Shown here: piece after piece, positions 46,030 through 56,447 of the stretch
How the letters are laid out: each line of letters begins with the position of its first letter
How positions within the stretch are numbered: the stretch's first letter is position 1
NCBI GenBank assembly: GCA_016748015.1
Contig: JAAOMT010000590.1
Span: forward strand, 1,107 to 65,106
From: Geosiphon pyriformis
Taxonomy: Eukaryota > Glomeromycota > Glomeromycetes > Archaeosporales > Geosiphonaceae
Reading direction: 5' to 3'
DNA length: 64,000 nt
The notes under the pieces: generated by a model
What the model was told of the DNA's origin: nothing
The model's database searches: none
Seen by the model: only the letters and a program-made list of their open reading frames with translations
Position numbers and translations under genes: made by a program

Positions 46030-47275
46030 CTCTGTCTTAATGGAATTTTTGGGTAAAGAACAATACCCACCAGAATATACTTGACAGCAAAGAGAACATT
46101 TGTGCAAACAATCAAATTTTTATTTGATCTGCCAGAACCAATTATATAAAAGAAATAGAAAAGATCTTGACCGCCTCCAGAGAGTCATAAAATTTGAAGA
46201 AAGAGAAATTGTGATCTACAACATGCACACTAATCCATTAGCTGGACACTTTGGAAAAACAAAAACAATTCAGAAAACTTTAGCTCGCTATTATTGGTCT
46301 ACCTTGGAAAAAGACATTGCTGAGTACATCAAAACCTGTGATACCTGCCAAAAAAGAGGAAAACCCAATCGCAAAGAAGACATCCATCCAATCTCTGTTG
46401 GCCAACTCTTTGACAAAATTGGTATAAATGTTGTTGGACCATTAACAGTAACTCCTGATGGCAACAGATACATTATTACAGTTACTGATTATCTTACAAA
46501 GTGGGTAGAAACAAGAGCTACCCCAGATTAAACAGCAGTTTCTATTGCTAATTTCATTTATGAAGATATCATTTGTTGCCATGACTGCCCCAAAAAACTT
46601 TTATCTGATAAAAGAAGAGCTTTTCTCAGTACACTAGTTGAAGAACTTTGTAGAAAAATGGGAATATGTCACAAACTTTTCTTCTCTTATCACTCCCAAA
46701 CAAATGGCCTAGTAGAACATTTCAATAAAACACTGTGTAAAACCTTAGCCAAAACAAGTGAAAAAACAAACTTATAGGACAAAGTACTGCCTTCAGCTTT
46801 GTTTGCTTATAGAACTGTGAATTATGACATAACAAGTTATGAACATTTTTATTTGCTCTATGGACAAATGACAACACTATCAATAGAAACTGATATTGAG
46901 ACAATACCCTTTAAAGAAATTACAATAGGGAATTACAAAGACATTTTGCAAAGAAAACTTGGTACCATTCTTGACTCATTGGTAGAGGCAAGGATAATTG
47001 CCTTTGAAAAGATAAAACAGTTTCAAGAGAAGCTTAAGAAAAAGAAAACCTATAAAACACTTTTTTTAAGCATTGGTGACTTGGTTTTAAAATACCATTC
47101 AAACAAAGACAATGTTTATGGTGATAAATTCTCTAGCTGATAAAAAGAACCCTTTATAGTCAACAAAGTTCTGAACAATAGTTCTTATATTCTTCAAGAT
47201 CAATCTGGAACAATCTTTAATAATCGTTTTGTTTATGGCATGTGACTCAAAAAATATCACAAATGATCTAATTGG
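46030..47275 (+). pseudogene. Element D integrase
   Basis: Second pol frame. HHCC zinc domain: YNMHTNPLAGHFGK near 46218 and CDTCQ near 46336. Catalytic core: IGINVVGPL at 46419-46446, where the first catalytic Asp is Asn (GAT to AAT at 46427), then LLSDKRRAF near 46600 (second Asp kept) and TNGLVEHFN near 46702 (Glu kept). FAYRTVNYDITSYEHFYLLY and a KAR-rich C-terminus follow (46800-47140), then a GTIFNNRFVYGM tail near 47230. Stops at 46531 and near 46777 and 47138. Loss of the first Asp would block strand transfer. Confidence 0.85.
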
Positions 47276-47990
47276 TTATCTGTTGTAGTAATACTGACCC
47301 AAATGATCAGCAAAAATCAGATATAAATAAATGCACCACTTCCAAAATAGAGGTATTTTCAATCGACATGAATAATTATTTTCTAGATCAAAACATTCAA
47401 AATGCTTTCTATACTCTTCATGAGTATTGGATTAAAAACTATCCAAATGCTACTCTGACCATTGAAAAACAAACTACAATAACTGACAACAGTGGAACAC
47501 ATACTGTTATCAGACCAAAGAAAACAACTACCAGAAGAGAAAAAATTGGTAGCAAAATAGATAAGTATTTGCTAGAAAGTATAACAGCAATACTTGCATC
47601 TTTCATCACAATTGGAAAAACAATTAAAGAAATCTTGCCCATAGACAAAAAACTTGTTATATAGAAGACAATTAGAACTCTATGGTTGTTTTGGTGAAAT
47701 CATAGAAAACATGAAGCTCATAAAGAAAACAACTTCTAAGATACAAGTGGAAATTTTAGACATTGTATAATTAGATGTCTCAAGAGTTTTGACCATTGCA
47801 AAAAGAGCCAAAACTCTTATACAAAGATTTGGTCTCTTGGATATAAAGCTCATTTCGCCTCAAGTTTTATATACCTTATCCACAAAAAACTTTAACAAAC
47901 TAGTTAGTTTTGAGTTAGATAAAACCCTTCAAATAGAGTATCCCCTAAATAGTTTGATTTCGCTGGAGCTCAATCTCTTTGGAGAAAATA
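47276..47990 (+). pseudogene. Element D ORF3 (post-integrase frame), function unknown
   Basis: The main frame at 47272-47664 has FLDQNIQNAFYTLHEYWIK, a Lys/Arg patch (RPKKTTTRREK) and a hydrophobic helix LLESITAILASFITIGKTIK. After a frameshift near 47664 it continues as LELYGCFGEIIENMKLIKK, one stop near 47769, and AKRAKTLIQRFGLLDIKL, ending SLISLELNLFGE at the polypurine tract. It is about 240 residues. Its ending and layout resemble family-1 ORF3. The hydrophobic stretch could be a buried helix or membrane segment. No signal peptide; not obviously an envelope protein. Confidence 0.6.
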
Positions 47991-47991
47991 A
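47981..47991 (+). other. Element D polypurine tract
   Basis: GGAGAAAATAA immediately before the 3' LTR, the expected plus-strand primer site. Family-1 elements have GAGAAGAAGATTA at the same place. Confidence 0.75.
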
Positions 47992-48706
47992 TGTTATGGT
48001 TGAAACTCATAGTTTTTATTAGTTATTACATGTATTAGCCACTAATGTCATATAATTAGCTACACTATTTTTAGAAAAGGGATCATTAACCTAATCAATG
48101 ACCTGACTATTGACTTGACCATTGATCTGATCAATGACCTGATCAATGACCTGATTATTGACCTGATTATTGACCTGATCATTGATCACTTTTGATAGCT
48201 ATATAAGCAATGAATCTCTTAGCTGTAGAAAAGTATGTAATAACAAGCATCTAAATAATCAAGAATAAATAAAATAACAACTTTTATCTCAATCTTTCTC
48301 TTATCATTAATTTCTTTTTCCCTACTTTCAAGTATCTGAATATTTTAAAGATAAAAAATTACTTGTTGGCCTTTTCCTGATATATATAATTGTAGCATTT
48401 GAAGATTATTTGAATAAACATGACTGAAAAGCACAAGTTGATACCTGATATTGAATTCTAAGAATGCATAGAATTATACCAGTGGTGATCAATTGTTGAC
48501 AGTACAGACTATCCTTTTACCTACAGATTTCCCAGTTACTTTTGAAAAGAATAGTGACTGAGATATTTTATGAGACTGACCTCATATATTGAATCTATAC
48601 TCATTCAATTTGCTTTTTAAAGTTGAATTCCCCTTTGATTATTTCCATTATCCTACAATCCTGTTCTCCCTTGCTATCTGTTAGCTTGTTACTCCAATCC
48701 GTAATA
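47992..48706 (+). repeat. Element D 3' LTR with expanded 12-bp minisatellite
   Basis: 715 bp, TGTTATGG...CCGTAATA (CA end decayed to TA). It is otherwise collinear with the 5' LTR except for nine 12-bp units and a loss of about 11 bp near 48460. Scattered differences are mostly transitions. Confidence 0.9.
48081..48188 (+). repeat. 12-bp minisatellite, nine units, in D 3' LTR
   Basis: Consecutive units such as GATCAATGACCT, GATTATTGACCT and GATCATTGATCA. The 5' LTR has only two units at the same place, so copies were gained or lost after, or during, the last reverse transcription. Confidence 0.85.
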
Positions 48707-48799
48707 ATATGAATAGTTGCTATTTATTGTTTTTCTTCCAAAGTACTAAGCATGATATAAGCTCTTTATTAAAGTGTTTTTTAAAAGTTTTCTTAATTA

Positions 48800-49680
48800 A
48801 TTGATTATATTAAATATGTTTTTACTATAAAATTAATTGGTAATATTGCTGTTTTTTTATAGGTTAAATTAAATAGTATGTGTTTTATAGCATCTAGTTT
48901 TAATGTTTTGTATATTAATAATATTAATAGAATAAAGTTATTTTTATCTTGTTTAAAATTATTTAAAACTTTGGCTAATAATTTACACAATATTTAGTTG
49001 AAATGTTTCATTAATTTATTTGTTTAAAAATAATAAAATAATAAAAATAGTCTTTTAACATTGAATTTTTCACAAATTTTTTGTATCAAGTTATTTATGA
49101 AATATGTTTTTTGATTAGATAAAAGTTTAATTGGACATTTATGTTTACAAATAATGTTTTCTTAGATAAAATTTGCTATTAATTTTGCATTTGCTTTTTA
49201 AATGACTCTGATTTTAAACTATTTGGTAAAAAAATTTATTGTAACTGCAATATAACAATTTTTTTGAGTAGTAATAACTAATAGGTTGATTAAATTGATT
49301 TTTATTCTGTCAAAAAGTTGTCCAACTTTAATTGGATTTAGAGATTCAATAAAACAAGTTTCTTCTCTTTTTTAATAACTATTCCATAATTCTATATATT
49401 ATCAAATGTTTTTTTACATGTAAAACCAAAAATAATGTTCTAATGTTCTTTAAATTGTACTATTTTTTCCTAAATATGCTAAAGATAAATCTGTGTACAT
49501 ATTATAAAGAATAATTTCTTTTTTGTTTTTTTGAATAAGTCTAAGTAAATTGATTGAATTTCTATGATTTTGATAATAAATTTTGTTGTGATAAATAAAA
49601 TATTGTTTTGTTTGATATTGTAATTATTGTTTTTTAATTAAAAACCAGTTTTTTGGCATAGTAATAATTTCCAAATAGTT
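48800..49680 (-). pseudogene. Element E integrase, heavily decayed
   Basis: The minus frame at 48805-48990 (LLAKVLNNFKQDKNNFIL, LIYKTLKLDAIKHILFNLTY) matches the segment after the catalytic Glu in B (FLAKVLTDFEQE, YKTLKQDTIKHTLFDLTY). The zinc and Asp regions lie toward 49680 with many stops. Confidence 0.6.
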
Positions 49681-49799
49681 TCTAATGTTGTTGTTATTTT
49701 CTGGTTTTATTATTTATTAATTATTTGTTGTTAAGCTAGTAGATTGTAGTGAAGTTGGTATTGGTGCTAATTTTATCTTATTTTTAAAAGACTATTTAT

Positions 49800-50990
49800 G
49801 TTTATATATAATTTTTTAGATTTATAATAAACAATATATTTTAATTAACTAAAAAGTCAGTTCATTAAGATTAATTTATACTAAGCTCAAAACTCTATTT
49901 TTTAAGCCATTTAAGACTAATGTTGTTAGTTATAATGTCAAATTCATTTTTATTGTAGAAATATTGCTAAAAGTGTTTAAAAGTCTAGATAATAACTGTT
50001 GTTTTTAATTTAGTTAAGCTATATTTGAGTTTTGTTGACTTAAGTATTCTACTGGCATATGTAATTATTTGTAATAAGATGACACCAAAAGCTATATATA
50101 AAGCATTAATGGCTAATTAAAATCTTTTTTTGAAGTCAAAATAGACAAGAATTAAAGCAGTTATAAGTCTTTTTTTGAAAGTATTAAATATTTTTTGTTA
50201 AATTGGGGTCTATTAGTATTTAACATTTTTGTTGATCAGATAATTGAAAAGTTTGGTAATTTTTGAGAATTTTTTAATGAATTTTAATAGTAAGAAGCTA
50301 ATTTAATAAATTCTCTTTATTTTATAGTATTTTGAAGAATTTAAAAGTTTTTAACAACATTAATTGTTTTTGAATTAAGTTGAACTCTATCTTTGCTTAC
50401 AATATATTCAAAAAAAATTAAACTTATTTTTCTAAAGTAACATTTTTTAATGTTTAACTTTAATCCTACTTTTTATAATTATTAAAAAACTTGTTGTAAG
50501 TAGATTAAATAAGCTTCAAATATTGAGAAATAGATATTAGTATCATCAAAATAAACAACTACTAATTGCCATAAAAGTTTTTTGTAAACAATATTTATAA
50601 GTTATTGAAATGTTGCTAATATATTGCAAAGTCTAAAAAACATTATATTAAATTCATAATTCTCTTATTGTATAATAAATGCTGTTTTGATTTGCTAGTA
50701 TTCACTTTCCAAATCTAAAGTTAAGAAGTACTTGGCTTTTTTTAAAGCATTTAACATGTTATTAATTCTTAATAATAGATAAATATTTTCAATTATAATA
50801 TTATTAAGTTGGTAATAGTCAACACAAAATCAAATTTTCCTATTTTTTTTTGACCAGAACTACTGATAAGACCCAAGAACTTTTTAATAGTTGAATAAGA
50901 CTATAGTTGAGTATTTTTTTCACTTTTTTTTAATAAATTGGTGGCTTGTAAGTAAAACTTGGTAAGCTTATTGGTATTTTAATAGAACAT
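49800..50990 (-). pseudogene. Element E RNase H and reverse transcriptase, heavily decayed
   Basis: Aligned with C 20000-21260. The RT box region near 50550 and the FGKTSLIF/IYSK segment near 50420 are recognisable on the minus strand only by comparison. Single substitutions and 1-base indels are numerous, unlike the substitution-dominated decay of D. Confidence 0.5.
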
Positions 50991-51589
50991 TTCTTGTGTG
51001 GATTTTATGTTATATAATATTGATTTTTTCAAGATTATTGTTATCTTTGGTGAATATATTAGCATATTTAGTATTTAATTGTTTTAATTGTTTTTGTTTT
51101 AGAGTTTTAAGAGACCTATGTTGATAAAAAAAAGCTTTTTTTCAATTAGATAGTAGTTTTTAATATTTGAAATAATGTTGGAGTTTAAGAGTAATATATG
51201 TTTTACAATTTCAATGAAATTCAAAACAGTTTAAGAAATTTTATTCTAAAAGATATTATTATGTATGATTCTAATTTCTAATCTCTTTAATAAAATAATA
51301 GAGTTGTTATTGGGATTATAAAATATAATTCAAAATCTTTTTATTTTTTTGAAAATATAAACATTTAAAATTGAGATTTTATTTTTAGACAAATTTAATT
51401 ATTTAATTCAAAGATTTGTTAAGTGATTATTAGTTTTGGGCAAATGTAAATTTTGTAATATTCTTCAAAAAATAAAATAATGATTGGTTGTAAAAGTCAA
51501 AAAATCTGGTAAAATTTATTTTATATATTAAGAGTTATATTTACTAAAACTGTAAATCATTCAGTTGAACCAAAACTTTGGGTTTTTCT

Positions 51590-51950
51590 ATCATTTTTGC
51601 CTTATTGTTCTCTTTGATTAACTAATTGTAAATTCGAAATGTTAATTAAGAATAGATAAATTGCTTAAGCAATTTTTTTAGCATGTTTTATCTTAAATAA
51701 CTTTTTTGTTTTATTTTGTAGCATAATTGTAATGTCTTTAATATATTTTGTATCTATAATTTTTTTCTAATATTAATTTTTTTTGCTGGCCAGAAGTGAT
51801 TAAGAAGCAATTTGAACCATTGTTTCTAATGATATTTTAAAAGCAATTTTGAAATTAATTTTTATTAAGAATTTTGGTTAAAGAACCAAAATATCTTTTC
51901 TTAAATAATATAAATCATATTCTGCATCAATTTTGTGAGCTTTTTTTGGC
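51590..51950 (-). pseudogene. Element E dUTPase domain, decayed
   Basis: Collinear with C 21830-22195: motif 1 (AEYDL-type) near 51915, motif 2 region (LLASK) near 51790, motif 4 region near 51680, motif 5 region near 51590. Supports the presence of dUTPase in the common ancestor of family 1. Confidence 0.5.
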
Positions 51951-52410
51951 TTGATCTCTTGGCTATTATTGTCAAAGTACTTGAGTTGTATGACAATCTA
52001 ATTTTTGATTAAGTAGATTAAAGTAGTTGTAATTTTTTTTTTAGATTTAGATTTTTCATTGTTACCAATAGAATTTTAACTATTAATTAGCATGAAATTG
52101 CTCTTATAATTTCTATTATTAATTAGCATATATTATTATTATTTCAATTATTACTTATTATTTAATCAAATTAACAATTATTATTATTCAATTAATAACT
52201 TGATTTGTATCATAGAAATTAAGATAATCAAATTACACAATACTCTGAACCATGTAACATAGCCAAAATTTGTCGAAATTAATGAAAATTGGCTAAAATA
52301 AACAATAATTCAGTAAAATAACTTGTAGTTTGCCAAAATGTATCTTTAGTTTACCTAAAATTGTAGCAAAAAAAAAGTGCAAGCTCAAAGACTAGTACTA
52401 CAACAAGTTG

Positions 52411-52420
52411 TATAAAAAAA
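52411..52420 (+). promoter_or_regulatory. Candidate TATA box in family-1 LTR
   Basis: TATAAAAAAA after ACAAGTTG, conserved near 61199 in the 3' LTR and in element C's LTRs. Its position mid-LTR fits a U3 promoter. In such AT-rich DNA the match alone is weak. Confidence 0.3.
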
Positions 52421-52791
52421 GAGCTTCTTTCTTTAAGAAAATGTATTTTCTTATATCTTATCATAGTATCTTACTTTAGATATCTTAATTTGAACAAATC
52501 ATTTTTTACAAAACCAAATAAAAATTAAATATTCGAAAACCAAATTCTTAAATTATTATACTTAAAATTCTTTCAATACAACTAACGTTTTAAAATTGAT
52601 TAACTACCAATTTCAATAAACTGTTAGTGACTTCAGACCTAAATAGAAAACGTTTCCCTTAACAGAATTCTATTTTTTTTACATTTTTTTTATTTTTCTT
52701 ATCATAATCATTAGGATAGTCTACAGATGAGATTTCTGTAGAAGAATTGACTTTTATAGCAAAGTAACTACATATTTTAATAAGCTTTTAA

Positions 52792-52977
52792 ATGAATAAT
52801 TCCTGGGAAAAAGTTGATGTTTACTACAACATAACTACACAAGTAACTGGTACAGAATTGGCTATTTCACTTATAAGCCCAGCAGTTCAAATTATAGAAG
52901 ATAATTTGAAAATAAATTCAGTTATTGGAGGTTCAACTATCTCTAGAAAACGTGAATTCATAACAAACAGACATTAA
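52792..52977 (+). CDS. Short frame in family-1 LTR, 61 codons, uncertain
   Basis: An open frame near the 3' edge of the B 5' LTR, beginning MNNSWEKVDVYY and containing ELAISLISPAVQIIEDNLKI. The same sequence appears in the 3' LTR (61563-61747) with several stops, and reversed in C at 16850-17000 and 25650-25800. Being in the LTR its conservation needs no protein, but its codon composition is richer in GC than the surrounding LTR. A leader peptide in the R/U5 RNA is possible; no function known. Confidence 0.25.
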   Translation: MNNSWEKVDVYYNITTQVTGTELAISLISPAVQIIEDNLKINSVIGGSTISRKREFITNRH

Positions 52978-53008
52978 AAAAAAGAGACCAAAAATCTTCA
53001 GTAACATT

Positions 53009-53025
53009 TGGTGCTCTTCTATGGA
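53009..53025 (+). other. Element B primer binding site
   Basis: TGGTGCTCTTCTATGGA, two bases after the LTR end. Shared with C apart from C/T and G/A changes. Differs from families 2 and 3 after the eighth base. Confidence 0.55.
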
Positions 53026-53093
53026 AATAACACAGCAAAAACAACTTCAAAGTAGCAACCACACCAAACACAACAACTTTAAAGTATTATTAG

Positions 53094-53426
53094 TTGATTT
53101 ATACTTACTGCAAGCAAAGATTTAACATCCAAGACGGAATTGAAATTTTTAAGAAATCAGTATACCAATACATTGAAAACCATATCAACAATTATCTTTT
53201 AGGAAACTACAATATTTCAGAAGTTAAAAGCAACCTATACAATAATTTATTGTACTATTCACAATTAAAAATTGAAAACATTAACAGTAAGGCACTTGAC
53301 ACCTACTTCCAAAAACTTAACTTTAACATTATTCAGTATTGTAAAGAAAATTATCTAGTAAAGTCTAATACACTATTAATTTTGAATCAGAGACAGAAAC
53401 AAACAACAAAGGCAAACAAAAACTAA
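53094..53426 (+). pseudogene. Element B gag N-terminal frame
   Basis: 110 codons: CKQRFNIQDGIEIFKKSVYQYIENHINNYLL, then SEVKSNLYNNLLYYSQLKI and a Lys-rich end. The equivalent is broken in C (25190-25550). A helical, probably N-terminal domain of Gag separated from the capsid part by a frame change. No named family. Confidence 0.5.
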
Positions 53427-53559
53427 AACAACACTCAAAAATCACTCCAAATACTCCAAAAACACTAAAGATAACTGCTAAATACCTGCAAACTCTAGAA
53501 CAAAAAACCAACACCAAACTTCCACTCATAGTTATACTATTTTCAATTTCACTTGCTCA

Positions 53560-54900
53560 ATCACAAATACCAAATTCACTATTTATCTGTTTTTTAAGAC
53601 TAGAAGATTTTTAGTCATCTAAAAATCTTACTCAACAACAAAAACCCATATCAATCAGCACCAATATTATTGATTACTTACAAAAAAATAAAAGTAATCA
53701 TTCAAAAAACTTGGAAAGTAAAGAAACTAAATCAGAACAAGAAAAAATCACAGAAAACAAAGAAAAAATGACAACTGCTTACATTACAAAGATTTCAAAA
53801 TTCACTAGTAAAGATAATAATACCAGTTTACAAAAATGGCTTAACAAAGTTCAGAAAGCAGAAGATGCAAATGAATGGAATATAGTAAAAATGCTTAAAG
53901 CAATCTTATATTTTCTTCAAGGAACAGCAAGAGAATAGTTTAAAAACTTAGATTAACCATTTAAAAACTGGCAAGCATTCAAAAATGCTTTCTTACAACA
54001 ATTTACCAACAACAATACTTCTATTACTCTCTGAAATCACTTTTGCAATATTAAACAAGAACCATTTAAATCTGTTATGACTTATCTTTGGAAATTCAAC
54101 AAACTTCTTCAACGAATTTAACAATTGGAAACCAATGAATATTATTTCAATGCCCAAATATTAGATTAGTTTATTGCAGGATTAAAAAACAAATTAATTA
54201 AAAAAGTTTACCTTCATGCTTCAGCAGACTTAATTACAGCCATCAGACATGTAAAGAACTATGAAATGGCAATAAAAGAAGCAAACTATACCAAACTTGT
54301 GAATTTTGCTATTGAAGAAACCAGCTTAACAGCTGAAAAAAAGATAGACCAACTCACAAAGAAGATTGAAAACTACTTTACAAGTCAACAACAACAGCAG
54401 CAACAACCACAAAAATATTAACTACCATAACAACAAAATCAAAACAACTTTGAATTACCATCCAATAATCAATCTTAAAATTGTCATTATTTATAGAATT
54501 TCAGAATACTGGAAAAAAGATTGCAGAAAATTGCAAAGAGACCAACAAAACAAAAATAATCAATGTTATTCTTTACCACAACAATCTTATTACCAACCTT
54601 TATCACCAACTTATTATTTACTAAGACCACAAAATCAAAACAGTTATTATCAACTGGCTTCACAACCAATACAGCAACAATATTAGCAACCTGTACCAAT
54701 TCAGCAATATCAGACATTATTCACTCAACAATATTAAGTACTAGCCAGAAGATTGGTCCAACAAAACCAATTTACACCACAAAACTGTTTTTTAACAAAT
54801 AACAATAGATTTAACTCCAATAATAAACTAGTTTTCTGAAATTCTGTTTAACAAAAACCCACTCAGTTCCACACTCAACCCAGTTATTTAACAATGTAAG
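53560..54900 (+). pseudogene. Element B gag: capsid-like domain, Gln-rich tail, decayed knuckle
   Basis: One frame from about 53560: a Lys/Glu linker (SKETKSEQEKITENKEK), then the capsid-like domain (SLQKWLNKVQKAEDANEWNI, ILYFLQGTARE*F, AFKNAFLQQFTNNN, IKQEPFKSVMTYLWKFNK) at 53800-54200, with stops at Trp and Gln positions. A Gln tract follows at 54391-54412, then a knuckle-like segment near 54480-54530 where expected Cys and His are Tyr, and a Tyr/Gln/Pro-rich tail. The protein packaged element RNA. Confidence 0.7.
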
Positions 54901-55058
54901 AAGAATCGGATTTTCAATAAACTGCATTTTCTGAAAGTAAAGCTGTAGCATTAAGATCAAATCCTTCTAATAATACCATTTTACCAGCTCAAATTGCCCA
55001 AAATGCCAATTTATCAGACATATTTCCATTCAAATTTGAAGCAAATAAATTACCATTC

Positions 55059-55420
55059 TTGCTTAGTAATGCAACAGTCAATGAACAGAAAGCAATTACT
55101 GCCATGTATACTAAAGTTGAAGTAGAAAGAAAACTTATTCACTTAATTCTAGATAGTGGATCTGCTAAAAGTATCATTACTTACCAGCTAATACAACAAA
55201 CTCAAACAAAATGTAGACTGACTAGTTCAAACAGTTATTGTCACAGTTAATGGTATGAAAAAGACTCCAGTAGGAGAAATTGACAACTTCCATTTTACAA
55301 TTGATGGAATTACTATTCCAATCAAAGTTCTTGTTATGGATACACTCCAATACTAAACTCTTATTGGAAATGATTGGCTTCTCAAGGCCAATGCAAATTT
55401 AGACTAAAAAACTCTGGAAC
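55059..55420 (+). pseudogene. Element B aspartic protease
   Basis: LIHLILDSGSAKSIITYQLI at 55135-55195 holds an intact LDSG. After a 1-base frameshift near 55225, VNGMKKTPVGEIDNFHFTID and LIGNDWLLKANANLD complete the fold by 55410. Active-site residues are kept, unlike C (LDSE), A (LDSN) and E (LNNK). Confidence 0.75.
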
Positions 55421-55489
55421 TAAAAATCTTATATCAAAGACAATACACCATAGTATCTGCTATTTGTAATATTTTCAACAAATGATCAG

Positions 55490-56400
55490 AAAAAGTCTTA
55501 GTGTTTGAATTTGAGGAGAAAAAAAAAATGCCATTCATTGAAACTTATATGGCTCTTGAATTAACATCCAATTGGGCTGAAGAAACAGAACAAGAAATTT
55601 TCAAAGAAACAAAAGGATAGAAAAAGGTTTGGTATTCCACACCAAAACTACAAAAAAAACTACTATACATTCTACTCAAATGCAAAGATTGCAAAAAGAA
55701 GCTTTCATCTATGAGAGCTTATATATCTCCAGAAGAGGAATATGAAATCTGTACCTGTTATTTTTGTAAAGCATGTCATAGAGAATAATTTAGATCTCTA
55801 AAAAGAAGTGGAAAATAGGACAACACTTCTTGCCTTACATGTAGAGATATGTTACCAGAAGAATACAACTGGATTGATATAAAAAAAGAAATATGTAATC
55901 AAATCTGTCAATATGTTTTATTAATTTCGGAAAAAGTGAAAAGAGAAACCCTATTCAATGCAGTATATAACAGTGTTTTCAATAAATTATATTACTATTC
56001 TTATGATGCTGAAATGATTTTTGATTTAGCAATGACTTTAATCAATGGAGCCACCTAAAAAGATGTCCACCAAATAAAAGAAGCTGAATACATTGAGTAT
56101 ACAATAAAATTAGCTGGATTTGATTATGAAGATAAAGTAAAAACCTACCACCAAATTGCAAATCACACATACCTAATCAAAGAAGCTCAAATTCAACAAT
56201 TAGAGCAAATGAACATTCAATTATGTGAAGAATGTGTTATGCTTTGTGATAACCAATGGTGTTTAGAATGCTATGCTTTTAGCATTCTTTTGCCAAATGA
56301 GAATAATGAAAATGAAATCGAATTTGTAGTATTTAAACTAGTAGAAAAACTACCAACCACTTTTATCTATCTTCTAAAAAATTAACTACCTCTACAACTT
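55490..56400 (+). pseudogene. Element B Cys-rich module (PR-dUTPase interdomain)
   Basis: The best copy of this module. Cluster 1: CKDCKKKLSS (55681), ICTCYFCKACHRE (55747-55785), SCLTC (55828-55842). A helical middle follows (KEICNQICQYVLLISEKVKR, AVYNSVFNKLYYYSYDAEMI). Cluster 2: CEECVMLCDNQWCLECYAF (56225-56280). Nine or more Cys in CxxC pairs suggest two zinc sites. Stops at 55786 and 55816 and at 56056 interrupt it. It lies in the same frame as the second protease half and the dUTPase, so all were one polyprotein. I do not recognise a named family. Candidate roles are nucleic-acid chaperone or host-factor binding; both are guesses. Confidence 0.65.
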
Positions 56401-56447
56401 AAATATTTTGACAACCAGAGTCAAGGAATCAAACCAGAAAAAGCACA

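Larger units (their letters stand above)
41026..48706 (+). mobile_element. Element D: full-length family-3 gypsy retrotransposon, 7.7 kb
   Basis: The best preserved element here: two LTRs, primer site, gag, PR, short Cys module, RT, RNase H, IN, ORF3 and polypurine tract, inserted in the integrase region of element E with a 4-bp target duplication. It is richer in GC than its neighbours and its gag frame is free of indels, but dozens of codons are altered by transitions. It lacks the dUTPase found in families 1 and 2. Confidence 0.92.
48711..52060 (-). mobile_element. Element E, middle part: integrase to dUTPase (family 1)
   Basis: Collinear with element C 18955-22320 in the same orientation: integrase 48800-49680, RNase H 49800-50130, RT 50380-50990, dUTPase 51590-51950. 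It is the most decayed copy in the window: few frames over 60 codons, and most motifs recognisable only by alignment. Element D interrupts its left side and element B its right side, so E is older than both. Confidence 0.75.
52061..53006 (+). repeat. Element B 5' LTR (family 1)
   Basis: 946 bp, TGTTACCAATAG...TCTTCAGTAACA. Pairs with 60845-61785. A frame near the right edge (52792-52977: NNSWEKVDVYYNITTQVTGT, ISLISPAVQIIEDN) is conserved in the 3' LTR and in C's LTRs in broken form. It may be a short leader peptide or chance. Confidence 0.9.

Noticed and set aside
41721-47990. Alternative genetic code with TAG/TAA read as Gln and TGA as Arg/Trp
   Set aside because: All three stops appear, at Gln, Arg and Trp positions alike, and the same copies also show Asp-to-Asn, Cys-to-Tyr and His-to-Tyr. 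Transition damage explains everything, and a code change would not produce active-site losses.
48081-48188. CRISPR-like array
   Set aside because: Contiguous 12-bp units with no unique spacers, inside an LTR of a eukaryotic element.
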